Assembly: GCF_001570805.1 (NCBI RefSeq) | Contig: NZ_BCSJ01000010.1 | Coordinates: forward strand, 1-64,000 | Direction: 5' to 3' | Length of the DNA stretch: 64,000 nucleotides | DNA from: Brevibacterium epidermidis NBRC 14811 | GTDB taxonomy: Bacteria; Actinomycetota; Actinomycetes; Actinomycetales; Brevibacteriaceae | Shown: piece after piece, positions 41,888 to 50,333 of the stretch | Numbering within the stretch: the stretch's first letter is position 1 | Layout: every line of letters starts with the position of its first letter | The notes under the pieces: generated by a model | The model's input: the letters and a program-made list of their open reading frames with translations, nothing else | The model's database searches: none | What the model was told of the DNA's origin: nothing | Made by a program: the position numbers and the translations under genes

Positions 41888-44740
41888 ATGAAATATCTAT
41901 TGCCCACTGTTGCGGGCTGCGCTTCTGTTGCGCTGGTCGGCACCTTATTGGTCTCGGCACCGACGGCTTCTGCAGCCGCGACGTCGCCGGAAGTGTCCAA
42001 AGAGGCGCTGAACGTCAGCAAAGAGGGACTCAACGTCCCCGGTGCCCGCGATTCCAGTGATTCCACCGCCACTGCCGCCAACCAGAGCGCCACGAGCAAT
42101 CTGCCGAATATCTTCAAGTCGCAGACGGCACTGGCCTCGGCCAAGGTGCCCGATATCGTCAACGCCTCGGCGTCGGCGGCAACGGGTTCAGTCAACAACG
42201 TCTCCGCCGGACTGACTTCCGGTGCTGACGAGGCCGCACCGTCCGAGACCGAGCAGGCTCCCGCCGAAGGCGCAGAGAACGAGGACCCGAAGTCGGACGA
42301 CGAGAAGTCCGACGACGAGGGTGCGAAGGATTCGTCCGACGAGTCGAAGACTCAGGGCGAAGACGACATCTCCGGTTCGGTCCGTCAGAAGACCGAAGAC
42401 GGTGTGAACATCGCGCTCATCTCCGATGTCCTCGACGTTCCCCAGAACAACCCGAGCCTCGTCGGCTTCACGTTCTCCGAGGCGAAGTCCAATATCCGCA
42501 TCCAGGTCCGCGTCAAGCACGGATCCGAATGGGGCAATTGGGACTCCCTGGACGAAGAACAGCAGGAGGAGGCCCAGAACAAGGGTTCGGAGCCGATGAC
42601 GGTCTCGAACGCCTCTGCCGTCCAGATGCGCATCCTCGGTGATTCTGCGCCGAGCGAGGCCGAACTCGTGCTCGTCGATCCGAAGCGGGCCGCCGGTGAC
42701 GCTCAGGCCGTCGCCGAGAACGATCCCATCGAGCTCGACGACCAGGTCAGCGGTGACTCCGCCGGTGCTGAATCCGCGCCGGAGCAGTCGACCGAGGATT
42801 CGGCCGACGCCGAGGCGGCAACTGCTGAGAACGTTGATTCGGCCGACGCCGAGGCGGCAACTGCTGAGAACGTTGATGCGGCCGCCGGTGCGACGGTGAC
42901 CAATCAGAACTACGTGCCCGGATCGTCGACAGTGGACACCGTGGCGAAGAAGGTGTCGAAGCCGAAGATCGGTTCGCGCAGCTCCTGGGGTGCCAAGGCC
43001 TACCGCGGCAGCCCCGACTACGCCAGCGGCATCAAGCAGGCCGTCGTCCACCACACCTCCGGCTCGAACAGCTACTCGGCCGGCGACGTTCCCGGAATCA
43101 TCCGCGGTATCCAGGCCTACCACCAGCAGGGGCGCGGCTGGAACGACATCGGATACAACGTCGTCGCAGACAAGTATGGTCGCCTCTGGCACGCCCGCGG
43201 CGGTGACGTCGAGAAGGCAGTCATCGGCGCTCACGTCGCCGGACACAACACCGGAACCTTCGGTATCTCCGTGCTGGGTACCTACAACAGTGCGGCCCCG
43301 CCGAAGAAGACCCGTGATGCCGTCGCCTCGGCGATCGCCTGGAAATTCTCGATCAACGGAATCTCCAAGGCCACCTCGTCGAACATGGTCGGACACCGCG
43401 ACCTGGGACAGACCGACTGCCCGGGTGACGCCTTCTACGCCAAGATGGGCGAGATGCGCTCGACGGTCAACTCGATCCTGAAGACCGGCGAACAGCCCGG
43501 CGACAGCAAGGACGACTCTAAGAAGGACGACAAGTCCAAGGACGACTCCAAGAAGGACGACGACAAGAAGGACGACGACAAGAAGACCGAGAAGCCGAAG
43601 GCGAAGACCACGATCGAGAAGTATGCCGAGAAGAACAAGCTCGGCAAGGCTCTCGGCAAGGAATACGCAGTCAAGGGCATCAAGGGCGCCAAGGCACAGA
43701 AGTTCGAGAAGGGCACCGTCTACTGGTCCAAGAAGACCGGCGCCTACCACCTGTCCGGAGCGATCGCTTCGGCGTACAAGGGCAATGCAGTCACCGACTT
43801 GGGGCTGCCCACCTCTTCGGAGAAGGGCGGCCTCGAGGACGGGGGCGCCGCACAGCGCTTCGAAAAGGGCTCGTTCTACTGGTCGAAGGACACCGGCGCT
43901 CACTACACCTCCGGCACGATCATGAAGTACTGGGGTGACAAGGGGACCGTCAAGGGTCACCTCGGTTACCCCAAGTCGGACGTGGTCTACAAGAAGGGCC
44001 GCGGTGAGCAGCTCTTCGAGGGAGCACGTCTGGTCTGGGCCGAAGGCTACGGAACCACAGAGTTCTCGCCCAAGGGTACGATCGCCGGCGGAGTCAGCGA
44101 CGACAATGCTCCGGGCGGCACGACCCCGCCTGGAGACGATTCCACCGATGACAAGTCGCCTGCAGACTCCGGGGAAGGTTCTGCAGACGACAAGGACTCG
44201 AAAGACGACAAGTCCAAGGACGATTCGGACGATAAGTCCAAGGATGACAAGTCCAAGGATGATTCCAAGAAGGATGACTCGGACGACAAGAAGAAGGACG
44301 ACTCCAAAAAGGACGACAAGTCCAAGGACGACAAGTCCAAGGACGACAAGAAGAAGGACAAGCCGAGCAAGGCCGAGAAGATCGCGGCCCAGCGTGCGTC
44401 CATCATCAAGGACGCGAAGGCCAACCTCGGCGTCAAGTACGTCTGGGGCGGCACCTCGCCGAAGTCCGGCTGGGACTGCTCGGGCTACACCCAGTACGTC
44501 TACGGCAAGAACGGAATCAAACTGCCGCGCACAACCAGTCAGCAGCGTTACGCCGGCAAGGAGGTCTCCATCAAGGACGCCAAGCCCGGTGACCTGATCT
44601 GGATCCCCGGACACATCGGAATCATCTCCGAGACCAAGGGTCAGATGTACGATGCAGGCTCGACACGGACGAACACCACGAAGCGCAGCTACAGCTGGAT
44701 GCTCAACCGTGGAGCCAAGGTCATCCGCGTAGTCGGCTGA
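41888..44740 (+). CDS. Secreted wall hydrolase: PGRP-type amidase, LGFP repeats and NlpC/P60 endopeptidase
   Basis: This 950-residue secreted protein has a signal peptide (about residues 1-30, ending TASAA), an acidic low-complexity part with a 13-residue tandem repeat (about 304-329), and a peptidoglycan-recognition/amidase_2 domain (356-531; VVHHTSG and GHRDLGQTDCPG carry Zn ligands) expected to cleave MurNAc-L-Ala. Next are a Lys/Asp linker, about three LGFP-type wall-binding repeats (587-727), a long K/D/S linker (752-827) and a C-terminal NlpC/P60 domain with catalytic Cys864 (DCSGY) and His in GHIGI, which cuts within the stem peptide. The two catalytic domains in one chain are unusual. 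ATG 41888 follows an AAAGGC stretch. It lies after the LCP gene. Confidence 0.88.
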   Translation: MKYLLPTVAGCASVALVGTLLVSAPTASAAATSPEVSKEALNVSKEGLNVPGARDSSDSTATAANQSATSNLPNIFKSQTALASAKVPDIVNASASAATGSVNNVSAGLTSGADEAAPSETEQAPAEGAENEDPKSDDEKSDDEGAKDSSDESKTQGEDDISGSVRQKTEDGVNIALISDVLDVPQNNPSLVGFTFSEAKSNIRIQVRVKHGSEWGNWDSLDEEQQEEAQNKGSEPMTVSNASAVQMRILGDSAPSEAELVLVDPKRAAGDAQAVAENDPIELDDQVSGDSAGAESAPEQSTEDSADAEAATAENVDSADAEAATAENVDAAAGATVTNQNYVPGSSTVDTVAKKVSKPKIGSRSSWGAKAYRGSPDYASGIKQAVVHHTSGSNSYSAGDVPGIIRGIQAYHQQGRGWNDIGYNVVADKYGRLWHARGGDVEKAVIGAHVAGHNTGTFGISVLGTYNSAAPPKKTRDAVASAIAWKFSINGISKATSSNMVGHRDLGQTDCPGDAFYAKMGEMRSTVNSILKTGEQPGDSKDDSKKDDKSKDDSKKDDDKKDDDKKTEKPKAKTTIEKYAEKNKLGKALGKEYAVKGIKGAKAQKFEKGTVYWSKKTGAYHLSGAIASAYKGNAVTDLGLPTSSEKGGLEDGGAAQRFEKGSFYWSKDTGAHYTSGTIMKYWGDKGTVKGHLGYPKSDVVYKKGRGEQLFEGARLVWAEGYGTTEFSPKGTIAGGVSDDNAPGGTTPPGDDSTDDKSPADSGEGSADDKDSKDDKSKDDSDDKSKDDKSKDDSKKDDSDDKKKDDSKKDDKSKDDKSKDDKKKDKPSKAEKIAAQRASIIKDAKANLGVKYVWGGTSPKSGWDCSGYTQYVYGKNGIKLPRTTSQQRYAGKEVSIKDAKPGDLIWIPGHIGIISETKGQMYDAGSTRTNTTKRSYSWMLNRGAKVIRVVG
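42797..42874 (+). repeat. Two perfect 39-base tandem repeats in wall-hydrolase gene
   Basis: The unit encodes DSADAEAATAENV and is repeated exactly in tandem at DNA level (42797-42835 and 42836-42874). Perfect identity implies a recent slippage duplication; copy number could vary between strains. Confidence 0.95.
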
Positions 44741-44780
44741 TCCCCGGCATCGAGGACAGGGCGTTCAGCGTCTGCAGGAC

Positions 44781-44824
44781 AGTGCCCCGAGGACGATCCC
44801 ACTGCGGATCTCCCTCGGGGCACT
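44781..44824 (+). terminator. Terminator after wall hydrolase
   Basis: AGTGCCCCGAG and CTCGGGGCACT pair perfectly across a 22-base loop, with TTCTGG after the stem. A second small hairpin (CCCCAC/GTGGGG, 44835-44850) follows directly. Confidence 0.75.
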
Positions 44825-45029
44825 TTCTGGTTGTCCCCACGATTGTGGGGGCACCGCCGCGGTGGGCGAAACCATCAGCCCAGGTGACAAGCGGTGAATA
44901 GATGATGACTTCGACTGAACAGTCAGTGAAGTGCCCACTTCGCGCGCAATGGTGGGATTAGGCTGGACGGAGCACACCCGGTACCACCGGATGTGAAACC
45001 GACTCGATCCTGTCAAAAGGGGGCCCACA

Positions 45030-46349
45030 GTGCATCGTCTGCACAACACGGTCAAGAACTTCGAATGGGGCAGCACGGACGCGATTCCCGCGATCCTCGG
45101 GACTGTTCCGGACGGCACCCCCTGCGCGGAACTCTGGCTCGGAGCTCATCCGGTCAGCCCCTCTCGACTCGAAGTCGGCCACCCGCACACCCAGGCCCCG
45201 CTGGAACGGCAGAACCGCCTCGGCGGGCAGGGGACGACGGGCAACGTAGCGACCGAAGCCGGACCCCGGCTCGGACCCAACCTCATCGAATACCTGGCGG
45301 GGGACCCGGAGGGTCTGCTCGGACACGACTCGCTCGACTCCTTCGGCGCGCGACTGCCGTTCCTGCTCAAGGTGCTCTCGGCCAGCAAGGCCCTGTCTAT
45401 CCAGGTGCACCCGAATCGCGAACAGGCCCGGGCAGGATTCGCCGCCGAAGAAGCCGCTGGGCCGGCTCTGGACGCTCCCGACCGGAACTTCAAGGACGCC
45501 TCGGCGAAACCGGAACTCATCTACGCGCTCACAGACTTCCACGCGCTCACGGGATTCCGCCCGCGCAAGGCCGTGCGAGCGACGTTCGAACGGATGCTCT
45601 CCCAGCCGTTGACTCCGGCGTCCCTGGACGTCCTCGGAGCGATCATCGGCGCGCTGAAGTCCTTCAGCGAGTCCAAGGCGCTGTCTCGAGCCGTTGAGAT
45701 CATCCTCAGCGACCCGCGGACCCCCGGACTCGTCGACGAGGTGGCCGTCCACGGACTCGACGAACTGCCGGCCGGGCACATCAGCCGCTCCGGCAGCGCG
45801 GTCGACCCGGCACAGACATTCTGTGAACTCGTCACCGACTACCCCCACGATCCGGGCGCACTGGTCGGACTCATGCTCAACCGCGTCCACTTGCAGCCGG
45901 GTGAGGCACTGACCATGGACGCCGGGGTGCTCCATGCCTACCTCTTCGGCACCGGCATCGAGATCATGGCTTCGAGCGATAACGTCGTGCGCGGCGGACT
46001 GACCTCGAAGCACGTCGACATCGAACAGCTGTCGGCGATCACGGACTTCCATTCCGGCGCGCCGCGGATGGTCGAACCCGACCGGACCGGAATGCTGCTC
46101 GGGCCCACCGACGATTTCGCTCTGCAGGCTCTGCGGTGCCCACGGATGACGACGGTGGAGCGGCGCGGTGCGGCGATCGCACTGTGCACCGCGGGAACCG
46201 TCACCCTCAGCTCGCTCGGTTCGACGCTTACCCTTGAACGTGGGCAGAGCGCGTTCATCGCAGCTAACGAACCGACTGTCACGGCCGACGGCCACGGTGA
46301 CCTGTTCGTGGGCACCACCGGCCTGAACTCCGGAGCAGCCGGCCGCTGA
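45030..46349 (+). CDS. manA: Mannose-6-phosphate isomerase, class I
   Basis: This 439-residue isomerase links fructose-6-phosphate and mannose-6-phosphate for GDP-mannose and wall glycan synthesis. Zn-site marks are IQVHPNREQA, AKPELIYALTDF and MDAGVLHAYLFG. The GTG start follows AAAAGGGGG. manB at 56145 supplies the next enzyme. Length and motifs are normal for the type I family. It ends before a strong terminator at 46418. Confidence 0.92.
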   Translation: MHRLHNTVKNFEWGSTDAIPAILGTVPDGTPCAELWLGAHPVSPSRLEVGHPHTQAPLERQNRLGGQGTTGNVATEAGPRLGPNLIEYLAGDPEGLLGHDSLDSFGARLPFLLKVLSASKALSIQVHPNREQARAGFAAEEAAGPALDAPDRNFKDASAKPELIYALTDFHALTGFRPRKAVRATFERMLSQPLTPASLDVLGAIIGALKSFSESKALSRAVEIILSDPRTPGLVDEVAVHGLDELPAGHISRSGSAVDPAQTFCELVTDYPHDPGALVGLMLNRVHLQPGEALTMDAGVLHAYLFGTGIEIMASSDNVVRGGLTSKHVDIEQLSAITDFHSGAPRMVEPDRTGMLLGPTDDFALQALRCPRMTTVERRGAAIALCTAGTVTLSSLGSTLTLERGQSAFIAANEPTVTADGHGDLFVGTTGLNSGAAGR

Positions 46350-46371
46350 ACCTCCGGCGAGCAGGACTGCT

Positions 46372-46387
46372 CAGCCTGTCAGCTGGC
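46372..46387. repeat. 16-base direct repeat flanking a hairpin, left copy
   Basis: CAGCCTGTCAGCTGGC occurs here and again exactly at 46498-46513, so the two copies enclose the 46418-46471 hairpin. Confidence 0.85.
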
Positions 46388-46417
46388 GATATTCGTCTGC
46401 GCCCGTGAATGCCGATT

Positions 46418-46471
46418 GTCTGGTCGTTCCCCGGCGATCTCCACGCAGAGATCGCCGCGGAACGACCAGAC
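46418..46471 (+). terminator. Long-stem terminator after manA
   Basis: GTCTGGTCGTTCC pairs with GGAACGACCAGAC and GGCGATCTC with GAGATCGCC, with one CC/GC internal mismatch and a CACGCA loop. TTTTCTGTTT follows on the plus strand, a good U tail. Confidence 0.85.
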
Positions 46472-46497
46472 TTTTCTGTTTCCGGCCGTGACCGGAG

Positions 46498-46513
46498 CAG
46501 CCTGTCAGCTGGC
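46498..46513. repeat. 16-base direct repeat flanking a hairpin, right copy
   Basis: Identical to 46372-46387. No transposase or longer inverted element is recognisable, so origin as a target-site duplication is only a possibility. Confidence 0.85.
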
Positions 46514-46580
46514 ACCGTGTGACGGCCGGAGCTGATTGAAGCACCCTGGGGGAGAGCCAAGAGAACCGCAGACAAAAAGA

Positions 46581-46631
46581 GTGGCCACGTTCGGACACCG
46601 GAATCGAAATTCCGTGTCCGAACGTGACCAC
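46581..46631 (-). terminator. Long-stem terminator after the scoA-scoB operon
   Basis: A 23-base-pair stem with one mismatch and one bulge (GTGGCCACGTTCGGACAC against GTGTCCGAACGTGACCAC) closes on a CGAA loop. On the minus strand TCTTTTTGTC follows, a clear U tail for the operon ending at 46690. Confidence 0.87.
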
Positions 46632-46689
46632 AACTCATGCGAGACTGCGGTCGGTCACCTCTGAACCAGGCGGCGACCCTACCGGCGAA

Positions 46690-47352
46690 TCAGGCTGCGA
46701 CCTCGATGGTGGGGACGTTCTCGGGGACGATCACCTCGGCGCCGGTCTTCTCCTTGACCTCGTCGACTGTCACGCCGGGAGCGAGCTCGACGAGGGTGAA
46801 GGAGTCACCGCTGACGTCGAGAACGGCGATATCGGTGATGATGCGCTCGACGACGCCCTTGCCCGTCAGCGGCAGCTCGCAGGACTTCAGCAGCTTGTGC
46901 GAACCGTCCTTGGCGACGTGGTCCATGATGACGATGACGCGCTGGGCGCCGTGGACGAGGTCCATCGCACCGCCCATGCCCTTGACCATCTTGCCCGGAA
47001 TCATCCAGTTCGCGATGTCGCCGTTCGTGGCCACCTGCATGGCACCGAGGATCGCAGCGTTGATCTTGCCGCCGCGGATCATGCCGAAGCTCTGCGCCGA
47101 ATCGAAGTAGGCGGCGCCCGGGTTCATCGTGACGATCTCCTTGCCCGCGTTGATGAGGTCGGGATCGATCTCATCCTCGGTCGGGTAGGGGCCGACGCCC
47201 AGCAGGCCGTTCTCCGACTGGAGCACGAGGTGGACGCCCTCGGGCAGGAAGTTCGGAACCAGTGTCGGCATGCCGATGCCGAGGTTGACGTAGCTGCCGT
47301 CTTCGAGTTCCTGGGCGGCACGGGCCGCCATCTGATTGCGTGTCAATGACAT
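46690..47352 (-). CDS. scoB: Succinyl-CoA:3-ketoacid CoA-transferase subunit B
   Basis: This 220-residue beta subunit has the active-site Glu in [11 protein letters not shown] and glycine-rich [14 protein letters not shown]. With ScoA it moves CoA from succinyl-CoA to acetoacetate or a similar acid. It follows scoA by 12 bases, so they are co-transcribed. A strong terminator lies downstream. Confidence 0.9.
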   Translation of the reverse strand: MSLTRNQMAARAAQELEDGSYVNLGIGMPTLVPNFLPEGVHLVLQSENGLLGVGPYPTEDEIDPDLINAGKEIVTMNPGAAYFDSAQSFGMIRGGKINAAILGAMQVATNGDIANWMIPGKMVKGMGGAMDLVHGAQRVIVIMDHVAKDGSHKLLKSCELPLTGKGVVERIITDIAVLDVSGDSFTLVELAPGVTVDEVKEKTGAEVIVPENVPTIEVAA

Positions 47353-47364
47353 TTCTGTGTCTCC

Positions 47365-48135
47365 TCAGGCTTCTCGTACGGTGCGCTTCTCGATGGGCTT
47401 GTCCGCCACCTGCTCGGGTGTCAGCGGCACCACGCGGTGGACGAAGACGCCTGGCACGTGGACCATATCCGGATCGATCTCGCCGGGTTCGACGAGCTTT
47501 TCGACCTCGGCGATGGTGATGCGAGCCGACTGTGCGGCCGGGGGATTGAAGTTCCGCGCCGAGGAGTGGAACACGAGGTTGCCGTGCCGGTCGCCGATTG
47601 CCGCGCGCACAAGTGCGTAGTCGGGAGCCAGCGACTTCTCGAGGACGTATTCCTTCTCTTCGCCGAAGGTGTCGAAGACCTTCGTCTCTTTGGCCGGAGA
47701 CTCCTTGACGACGTTGCCGTCCGAGTCGTACTTCCAGGGCATGCCGCCCTCGGCGACCTGCGTGCCTGCGCCTGTGATGGTATAGAAGCCCGGGATTCCG
47801 GCGCCTCCTGCGCGCAGCTTCTCCGCCAGGGTGCCCTGCGGGGTGAGTTCGACCTCGAGTTCTCCGGAGAGGTACTGACGGGCGAATTCCTTGTTCTCGC
47901 CGACATAGGAGGCGATGATGCGGCGGAGTCGTCCGTCGGCGAGCAGGATGCCCAGTCCGCGGCCGTCGACGCCGGCGTTGTTCGAGATCACTTCGAGGTC
48001 TTTGGCTCCCTGGTCCTGGAGCGCCCGAATGAGGAATTCGGGTACGCCAACGACACCGAAGCCGCCCACGGCGATCGATGATCCATCTGCAATGTCGGCC
48101 ACCGCTGCTGCGGGGGTATCAACTACTTTGTCCAT
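47365..48135 (-). CDS. scoA: Succinyl-CoA:3-ketoacid CoA-transferase subunit A
   Basis: This 256-residue alpha subunit has IAVGGFGVVGVPEFLI as its CoA-binding glycine motif and GAGIPGFYTITGAGTQVAEGG in the middle. It starts within the last codons of the TIGR03089 gene (13-base overlap), so the three genes form one transcription unit. It partners ScoB for ketone-body/acetoacetate use. Confidence 0.9.
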   Translation of the reverse strand: MDKVVDTPAAAVADIADGSSIAVGGFGVVGVPEFLIRALQDQGAKDLEVISNNAGVDGRGLGILLADGRLRRIIASYVGENKEFARQYLSGELEVELTPQGTLAEKLRAGGAGIPGFYTITGAGTQVAEGGMPWKYDSDGNVVKESPAKETKVFDTFGEEKEYVLEKSLAPDYALVRAAIGDRHGNLVFHSSARNFNPPAAQSARITIAEVEKLVEPGEIDPDMVHVPGVFVHRVVPLTPEQVADKPIEKRTVREA

Positions 48136-48833
48136 GTGCCCAGTGTGCCATGGACCACGCCCAGTCCGTCGGCCAGGTCCGTGATGCGAGCATCGTCCAC
48201 CTGGGTGGTGAGCAGGACCTCACCGCCGCCGAGGAGGTGCTGGAGGAAACGCGGCCATTCCCCTGGCAGCGGGGTCGAGTTCGCGACGAGCAGTCCCTGC
48301 GGTCGGGTGCGGGTGCCGGCGGTCGCCCCGGAGTTCGTCCAGTCGATGACCTGCCCGTCGATCTCGAGGACCCCCGAACCGTCGAGGCGACGCGAAGTGA
48401 CATCGGGATAGGCGCGGATAGCGGAGTTCACGTCGATGAAGTCGGAGTCGACCGGGGTGCTCAGCGCCAGGGCCGGGGGATTGAAGACGAAGACCTCCTC
48501 AGCATCGGCCACCGACTCATCATCCTCGTGGCCGAAGGGAACGAGGGCCATGAAGTCCTCCTGAGGCGGTTCGGCTGCGATGACGACGCGGCCGCCGGCC
48601 AGCAGAACACTGAGGATCGCGACGAGTTCGCGCCAGTGCAGGCCCTCCGGCAGAGGAACGAAGAGAGTGAAGTCCGGTCCGAGATCATAATCGCCGAAGA
48701 GACCGACTCCCTTATTCACCCAGTTCGAGACGACTGGACCGGTGAGGTCGAGGCGATCGAAATCCGGCCCGCGCCAGATCAGGACGGGTCCGCCGGTGTG
48801 CGCAATGACTGAGAGATCCATATCCTCTTCCAT
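48123..48833 (-). CDS. TIGR03089 family protein
   Basis: This 236-residue protein is of a family confined to actinobacteria, related to a fragment of acyl-adenylating enzymes. Typical segments are GPVVSNWVNKGVGLFGDYDLG, given here in part as SNWVNKGVGLFGDYDLG, and VPLPEGLHWRELVAILSVLLAGG. No adenylation signature is visible, so catalysis is doubtful. In mycobacteria Rv3268 sits beside an LCP gene in the same way. It overlaps scoA by 13 bases. Confidence 0.8.
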   Translation of the reverse strand: MEEDMDLSVIAHTGGPVLIWRGPDFDRLDLTGPVVSNWVNKGVGLFGDYDLGPDFTLFVPLPEGLHWRELVAILSVLLAGGRVVIAAEPPQEDFMALVPFGHEDDESVADAEEVFVFNPPALALSTPVDSDFIDVNSAIRAYPDVTSRRLDGSGVLEIDGQVIDWTNSGATAGTRTRPQGLLVANSTPLPGEWPRFLQHLLGGGEVLLTTQVDDARITDLADGLGVVHGTLGTWTK

Positions 48834-48857
48834 GGTTGTGTGAGCCGGTGAGGTGGG

Positions 48858-49985
48858 TCAGGGAACGATGAGTCCGATGTCGATCGTCACCCCGCGGGGG
48901 AAGGCCCCGAGCTCGCCGTCGACCCAGTGATAGCGCGTAGAGGCGCTGAGATCCTCGGCGAAGAGGGCCGTATGGAGGCGTTCGACGAGAGATCCGAGTC
49001 CGACCATTGCTTCGAGCAGGGGAGGGCCGCCGGACTGAGCAGTGGCCGGTGAGTCGGAGGGGCTCAGCGTGATCCGCGAACCGGACCCTTCGATGCGCAT
49101 CCGCCATGCCGCATGTCCGGGAGTCCGGGACTGTCCGGCGCGGACGACGCGGATCGCTCGAGACACCCGTTCGAGGATGTCGTCGCTGTTGTCGCCGGCC
49201 GGGGCGCTGCCGGGTAGGTCGGTGACTCCCAGTCCGCGCTGAATGGCTTCGACGTGGCCGTGGCGGAACCAGTCCTCGCCGAGGTCGCGGGAGAGTGCTC
49301 GGGCACCTTCTTGGCCGTTGTCAAGGTATCCGCCGGCCCCGCGGACCAACGCCATGGGCAGTCCGCGCGAGGAGCCTTTGACCAGGTCGGCGGCCGCAGC
49401 GATCTCATCGGCGATCGCGCGTACGGTCACGGTCTGGACGCGTCCGTCGTCGTCGGGACGACCGCGTTGGTCATCGAGGCCGGAGAAACCGGACAAGCCG
49501 ATGGCGATATCGCCGACCCCGACCCGCCACGGTCGTGAACTCGTATCCGAGATGACCAGACCGATGCGCACCTCGAAGGCCTGCTCGACCCGTCGACGCA
49601 GGCCATCGGCGGACCGGTCGCTGTCGAGGGGATGGAGGATGACGGCCCCGCCGGAGTTCGATTGGTCGAGACCCGCTGCAGCCTGAACGGTTCCCGCCGG
49701 GGTGCGCACGACCTGGACGGTCGTGCCGGAGCGATACGAGCGTTCGGCGACCAAGTGGGTGCCGGTCTGCTCGACGAGTTCCTCGAACTCGGCACGGTCG
49801 GCAACGGTGCGCAGACGACCCTCGGCTTTGGAGACGACCTTCGAAGCGACGACGAGGATATCGCCGTCCTTGAGGTCGATGCGGTTGCGCCGCAGAGCGT
49901 TGATGAGGACCGCGGAGAGGTCGGAACCCGGCGTGATCTCTTCCTCGACGGGAGGCGCGTAGACGGTGAGCAGACGATCATTCAT
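48858..49985 (-). CDS. CofE-type coenzyme F420:L-glutamate ligase with distinct C-terminal domain
   Basis: This 375-residue protein has an N-terminal CofE domain (about 1-245; GDILVVASKVVSKAEGR, GLVISDTSSRPWRVGVGDIA and IGLSGF), the fold that adds glutamates to F420-0. In mycobacterial FbiB the C-terminal part is a nitroreductase-like domain of about 200 residues. Here only about 130 residues remain and they lack recognisable FMN motifs (RIEGSGSRITLSPSDS, then STRYHWVDGELGAFPRG). No fbiA partner is adjacent, unlike Rv3261-Rv3262. F420 synthesis is therefore suggested but not shown. It is divergent from whiB2. Confidence 0.82.
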   Translation of the reverse strand: MNDRLLTVYAPPVEEEITPGSDLSAVLINALRRNRIDLKDGDILVVASKVVSKAEGRLRTVADRAEFEELVEQTGTHLVAERSYRSGTTVQVVRTPAGTVQAAAGLDQSNSGGAVILHPLDSDRSADGLRRRVEQAFEVRIGLVISDTSSRPWRVGVGDIAIGLSGFSGLDDQRGRPDDDGRVQTVTVRAIADEIAAAADLVKGSSRGLPMALVRGAGGYLDNGQEGARALSRDLGEDWFRHGHVEAIQRGLGVTDLPGSAPAGDNSDDILERVSRAIRVVRAGQSRTPGHAAWRMRIEGSGSRITLSPSDSPATAQSGGPPLLEAMVGLGSLVERLHTALFAEDLSASTRYHWVDGELGAFPRGVTIDIGLIVP

Positions 49986-50333
49986 GCCAGGCCACCGGTG
50001 ATTCCACTCTCATTCCTCCATAATCCCATTGTGGGCGTCCACTTTCTAAATTCTTCGGGTTTGCTCAGGCGAATCCCACAGGTTGTGCTCCATGACTGGG
50101 CCGTGACCTATATGTAGGGTTCTGGGCGCGTGTGCATGTGAACGCATGTTCGAATAGCATCTCAAGGGGTGTCTCATTACTCCATAAGGGCTTGACGGGG
50201 CGGTAATGACACGCGTGTAATTTATACCTAAGGGGAACGCGCCGAGCATGGATCCAGTGGATTCGACCGTACATCGGACTGATCGGCTCAGTCACGGCAA
50301 CGGACCTGCTCGAGCGTGAGAAAGGGGAAAACC
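49986..50333. other. 348-base divergent region between CofE and whiB2
   Basis: No gene is supported here. The stretch contains the whiB2 promoter with an ACACGCGTGT palindrome, and a single TGAACGCATGTTCGA near-LexA palindrome at 50139-50153 which is weaker than the site at 10551. Confidence 0.6.
50192..50221 (+). promoter_or_regulatory. Promoter of whiB2 with internal palindrome
   Basis: TTGACG (50192-50197) and TGTAAT (50216-50221) are 18 bases apart and fit a sigma-A promoter. ACACGCGTGT (50209-50218) lies between and into the -10 element, inside an extended AATGACACGCGTGTAATT near-palindrome, as expected for a repressor site. Confidence 0.6.

Larger units (their letters stand above)
46350..46689. 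other. 340-base region between manA and scoB with two long-stem terminators
   Basis: No gene is supported here. The region holds a plus-strand terminator at 46418-46471 inside two 16-base direct repeats (46372-46387, 46498-46513), then a minus-strand terminator at 46581-46631. Confidence 0.7.

Noticed and set aside
43499-44370. Repeated AAGGACGAC-like DNA that superficially looks like a CRISPR or satellite array
   Set aside because: It encodes Lys/Asp/Ser linkers in frame in a secreted protein; there is no constant spacer length and no cas gene nearby.
42188-44614. 808-codon minus-strand open frame opposite the wall hydrolase
   Set aside because: It is a product of the biased Lys/Asp/Ser codon use of the plus-strand gene; it shows Leu/Val-rich low complexity with no family motif.
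50139-50153. TGAACGCATGTTCGA as a second LexA box
   Set aside because: Only the inner GAAC-N4-GTTC is symmetric; one such site per 64 kb is expected by chance and the neighbouring genes (CofE, whiB2) are not known SOS genes.
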